DNA from: an uncultured Bacteroidales bacterium
Lineage (GTDB): Bacteria > Bacteroidota > Bacteroidia > Bacteroidales > UBA3663
Reading direction: 5' to 3'
DNA length: 7,811 bases
Assembly (NCBI GenBank): GCA_905236195.1
Contig: CAJOOX010000074.1
Coordinates: forward strand, 1-7,811
Shown here: piece by piece, positions 6,352 through 7,811 of the stretch
Numbering within the stretch: the stretch's first letter is position 1
Layout: each line of letters begins with the position of its first letter
Notes under the pieces: generated by a model
Database searches by the model: none
Told to the model about the DNA's origin: nothing
The model's input: the letters and a program-made list of their open reading frames with translations, nothing else
Position numbers and translations under genes: made by a program

Positions 6352-6595
6352 CGAAAGTTGATTTATCTAGAAAGCTGCGTCAGTGTTGATCGGGAAACTC
6401 ATCAATTTCAATCAACCTCTGGGGCCTCTGTTCGATCAATGGCGGGCCGCACCTTCGGGCAAGCATGCATGGCATGACTCGGCGGATTACAGCGACAAAC
6501 ATACTCCGAATCCTGTTCGCAGGAGTTTCATCACGTCCAAAGGCGTGGCTTTCTTTTCCATAGGGACGGTGGCTGGTTTCAGCCCCGTCCTTTTT
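6352..6595 (+). ncRNA. Candidate structured leader RNA (unassigned riboswitch/attenuator) or small RNA
   Basis: The segment begins just after a consensus promoter and ends at a strong intrinsic terminator, giving an RNA of about 245 nt. Inside are several helices. TTGATCG (6386-6392) pairs with CGATCAA (6433-6439), extendable by wobble pairs to 6384-6394/6431-6441. TCCTG-TTCG-CAGGA (6511-6524) is a UUCG tetraloop hairpin. CACG (6532-6535) pairs with CGTG (6544-6547). A competing pairing, GTTGATT (6357-6363) with AATCAAC (6410-6416), and a possible pairing of ACGTCC (6533-6538) with the terminator's 5' arm suggest mutually exclusive states. I do not recognise TPP, cobalamin, tmRNA, RNase P or SRP signatures. 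Alternatives are a stand-alone small RNA (6S RNA was considered but not supported) or a small protein from GTG 6383, whose frame spans most of this interval. Boundaries are inferred. Confidence 0.5.
6564..6595 (+). terminator. Strong intrinsic terminator ahead of the isomerase-like gene
   Basis: GGACGG (6564-6569) pairs with CCGTCC (6585-6590). After a single bulged T at 6570, GGCTG (6571-6575) pairs with CAGCC (6580-6584) around a GTTT loop, and TTTTT (6591-6595) follows directly. Eleven pairs plus a T5 tract on the plus strand, and no T-run on the other strand, make it a one-directional terminator. It stands 26 nt before the ATG at 6622 and inside the same transcript as the promoter at 6316-6347, so it should act as a conditional stop for the downstream gene. 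Confidence 0.85.
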
Positions 6596-6621
6596 ACCAC
6601 TGTCTTCTTCATCTGTCTATT

Positions 6622-7811
6622 ATGCGCCAACTGAACCTCATCCTTTTCAACTCATCCCTTTCGTCGCACAACAACTGTCTGAGCATCCACCGCGAACTGC
6701 TGAACAAAATACAGGCCCTTTATGATGTACGCCTCATCTGGCACGAAGATCTGGCCGGCTCGGACTACAGCGATGCCCCCACGATGCTGTTTATCGGCTC
6801 GGGCGGTGTCGAAGAACTTGTCAAAGCCAACAGGGACTTACTTCCCTCCTACCTGCTGATGATTGCCGACGGCCTCAGCAATTCGCTGGCAGCCTCCCTC
6901 GAAATTCTTTCGTGGACCCGATTGGAAGGCGGCAGCGGACGCGTTCTGCATGGCACCGACGACTTTATCCTTCAGGGAATCAGCGACTTTACCGTTGCAG
7001 CGGCCGCACTCGGCAGGCTGCAGGGGAAACGGCTCGGCGTGATCGGCAAACCTTCCGGCTGGCTGATTGCCAGCGGGGTGGAATATGGGGCTGTCAAACA
7101 GCGTTGGGGCGTGGAAATCGTCGACCTTCCCCTCGATGAGGTAATTACGCGCTACAGGAAAATCAGCGACGCTTCGGTGGAGGAAGAATCTGCCCGTTTC
7201 GTTGCCCGAGCGACTGCAATGCGTGAACCGTCCCTGGCAGAGATGATCAAAGCGGCCCGTCTCTACCGGGCGGTCAAGGGGATGGTGGACGATTACAATC
7301 TGGATGCTTTCACGCTCAACTGTTTTGACCTCATCCCGCCCACCCGGACGACAGGATGTCTGGCGTTGGCTTTGTTGAACGAAGAGGGCGTGCCTGCTGG
7401 ATGCGAGGGAGACTTGCAGACCATTCTGACCATGATGGCTGTCTCAGCTGTAACCGGTCAGCCGTCGTTTATGGCCAACCCGTCGAAGATCCTCAACAAC
7501 GCCACCCATGAAATCATTCTCGCCCACTGTACCATTGCACCTTCCATGACGCATCAGTTCGAGATACGCACACACTTCGAATCCCAGTCGGGCGTTGCTA
7601 TCGACGGTACCCTGGAGCCCGGCGATATGACTATCGTGAAATGCGGCGGACACAATATGGAACGTTTCTTCATCACGGGTGCCCAGCTTTTGGAAAACCT
7701 TCATCACGAAAGCATGTGCCGCACCCAGTTGCATCTCCGGCTCGACAAGTCTCTGGATTATTTTCTGGAGCGCAGCATCGGAAACCATCACGTCATTGTT
7801 TCCGGCAACCA
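6622..7811 (+). CDS. L-fucose/L-arabinose isomerase-like protein (COG2407-type), 3' end beyond the window
   Basis: Starting at ATG 6622 (MRQLNLILFNSSLSSHNN) the frame stays open for 396 codons to the window edge. It is alpha/beta throughout with no signal peptide, so cytoplasmic. The key block is GVPAGCEGDLQTILTMM (257-272) followed by TGQPSFMANP, characteristic of the metal-dependent fucose/arabinose-isomerase-related family, with Glu262 as a metal ligand by analogy to FucI. Further family-like blocks are VKCGGHNMERFF (339-350) and, near the edge, GNHHVIVSGN, which is typical of the extreme C-terminus, so little is missing. Members interconvert aldoses and ketoses or are uncharacterised; the substrate cannot be read from sequence. 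At the position I align with the second FucI metal ligand (Asp361) there is Asn286. Expression is probably governed by the leader terminator upstream. It is divergent from the PUL and need not be part of it. Confidence 0.85.
   Translation, partial: MRQLNLILFNSSLSSHNNCLSIHRELLNKIQALYDVRLIWHEDLAGSDYSDAPTMLFIGSGGVEELVKANRDLLPSYLLMIADGLSNSLAASLEILSWTRLEGGSGRVLHGTDDFILQGISDFTVAAAALGRLQGKRLGVIGKPSGWLIASGVEYGAVKQRWGVEIVDLPLDEVITRYRKISDASVEEESARFVARATAMREPSLAEMIKAARLYRAVKGMVDDYNLDAFTLNCFDLIPPTRTTGCLALALLNEEGVPAGCEGDLQTILTMMAVSAVTGQPSFMANPSKILNNATHEIILAHCTIAPSMTHQFEIRTHFESQSGVAIDGTLEPGDMTIVKCGGHNMERFFITGAQLLENLHHESMCRTQLHLRLDKSLDYFLERSIGNHHVIVSGN

Noticed and set aside
6431..6440. TTCGATC resembling a tRNA T-loop.
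   Set aside because: The flanking bases do not form a T-stem, and no acceptor, D or anticodon arm fits around it.
6352..6595. 6S RNA, tmRNA, RNase P RNA, SRP RNA, TPP or cobalamin riboswitch as identity of the leader.
   Set aside because: None of the signature segments of these RNAs that I know (for example GAGGAAAGTCC of RNase P or CTGAGA of TPP) is present; 6S RNA cannot be excluded without a covariance search.
7444..7791. Minus-strand 115-codon frame within the isomerase-like gene.
   Set aside because: It is antisense to conserved family motifs on the plus strand and shows no features of its own.
1..7811. CRISPR arrays, integrases, complete insertion sequences, rRNA or tRNA genes.
   Set aside because: No regularly spaced repeats, transposase or recombinase motifs, or RNA-gene signatures were seen on either strand.

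Overview
The window reads as a chromosomal fragment from a member of the Bacteroidales (Prevotellaceae- or Bacteroidaceae-like). The evidence is a SusC-type TonB-dependent receptor, secreted and lipoprotein glycoside hydrolases, no Shine-Dalgarno-like sequences ahead of the starts, and two textbook Bacteroidetes promoters of the form TTTG-N20-TAnnTTTG. No taxonomic search was possible.

Layout. Positions 1-6164 are all minus strand and form part of a polysaccharide utilization locus. In transcription order: a GH5 endo-glucanase-like lipoprotein (6164-5157), an SGNH/sialate-O-acetylesterase-type esterase (5146-3695), a GH5_7-type endo-beta-mannanase lipoprotein (3673-2372), a CE7/AXE1-type acetyl esterase (2270 or 2168 to 906), and the N-terminal 221 codons of a SusC-like outer-membrane transporter (664-1, running off the window edge). 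The first three genes are separated by only 10 and 21 bp, and a good promoter lies just ahead of the first, so the four enzyme genes look like one operon. Two beta-1,4-endo-hydrolases (glucan- and mannan-type) plus two unrelated deacetylases point to acetylated glucomannan or another acetylated beta-mannan as the target; this is inference from families.

Between mannanase and esterase the tight spacing is broken by a GC-rich, palindromic, MITE/REP-like unit (about 2162-2384) with matching inverted ends. Its right end supplies the mannanase stop codon and its left end supplies a GTG that could start the esterase with an ideal signal peptide. I read this as an insertion that became part of both genes.

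Positions 6165-6621 hold no convincing protein gene. They carry divergent promoters: one for the PUL operon (minus) and one for the plus strand. The plus-strand promoter is followed by a leader of about 270 nt ending in a strong intrinsic terminator 26 nt before the next start codon. This looks like a terminator-controlled leader RNA (an unassigned riboswitch or attenuator) or a small RNA upstream of a fucose/arabinose-isomerase-like gene (6622 to beyond 7811). This leader is the best candidate for something undescribed in the window.
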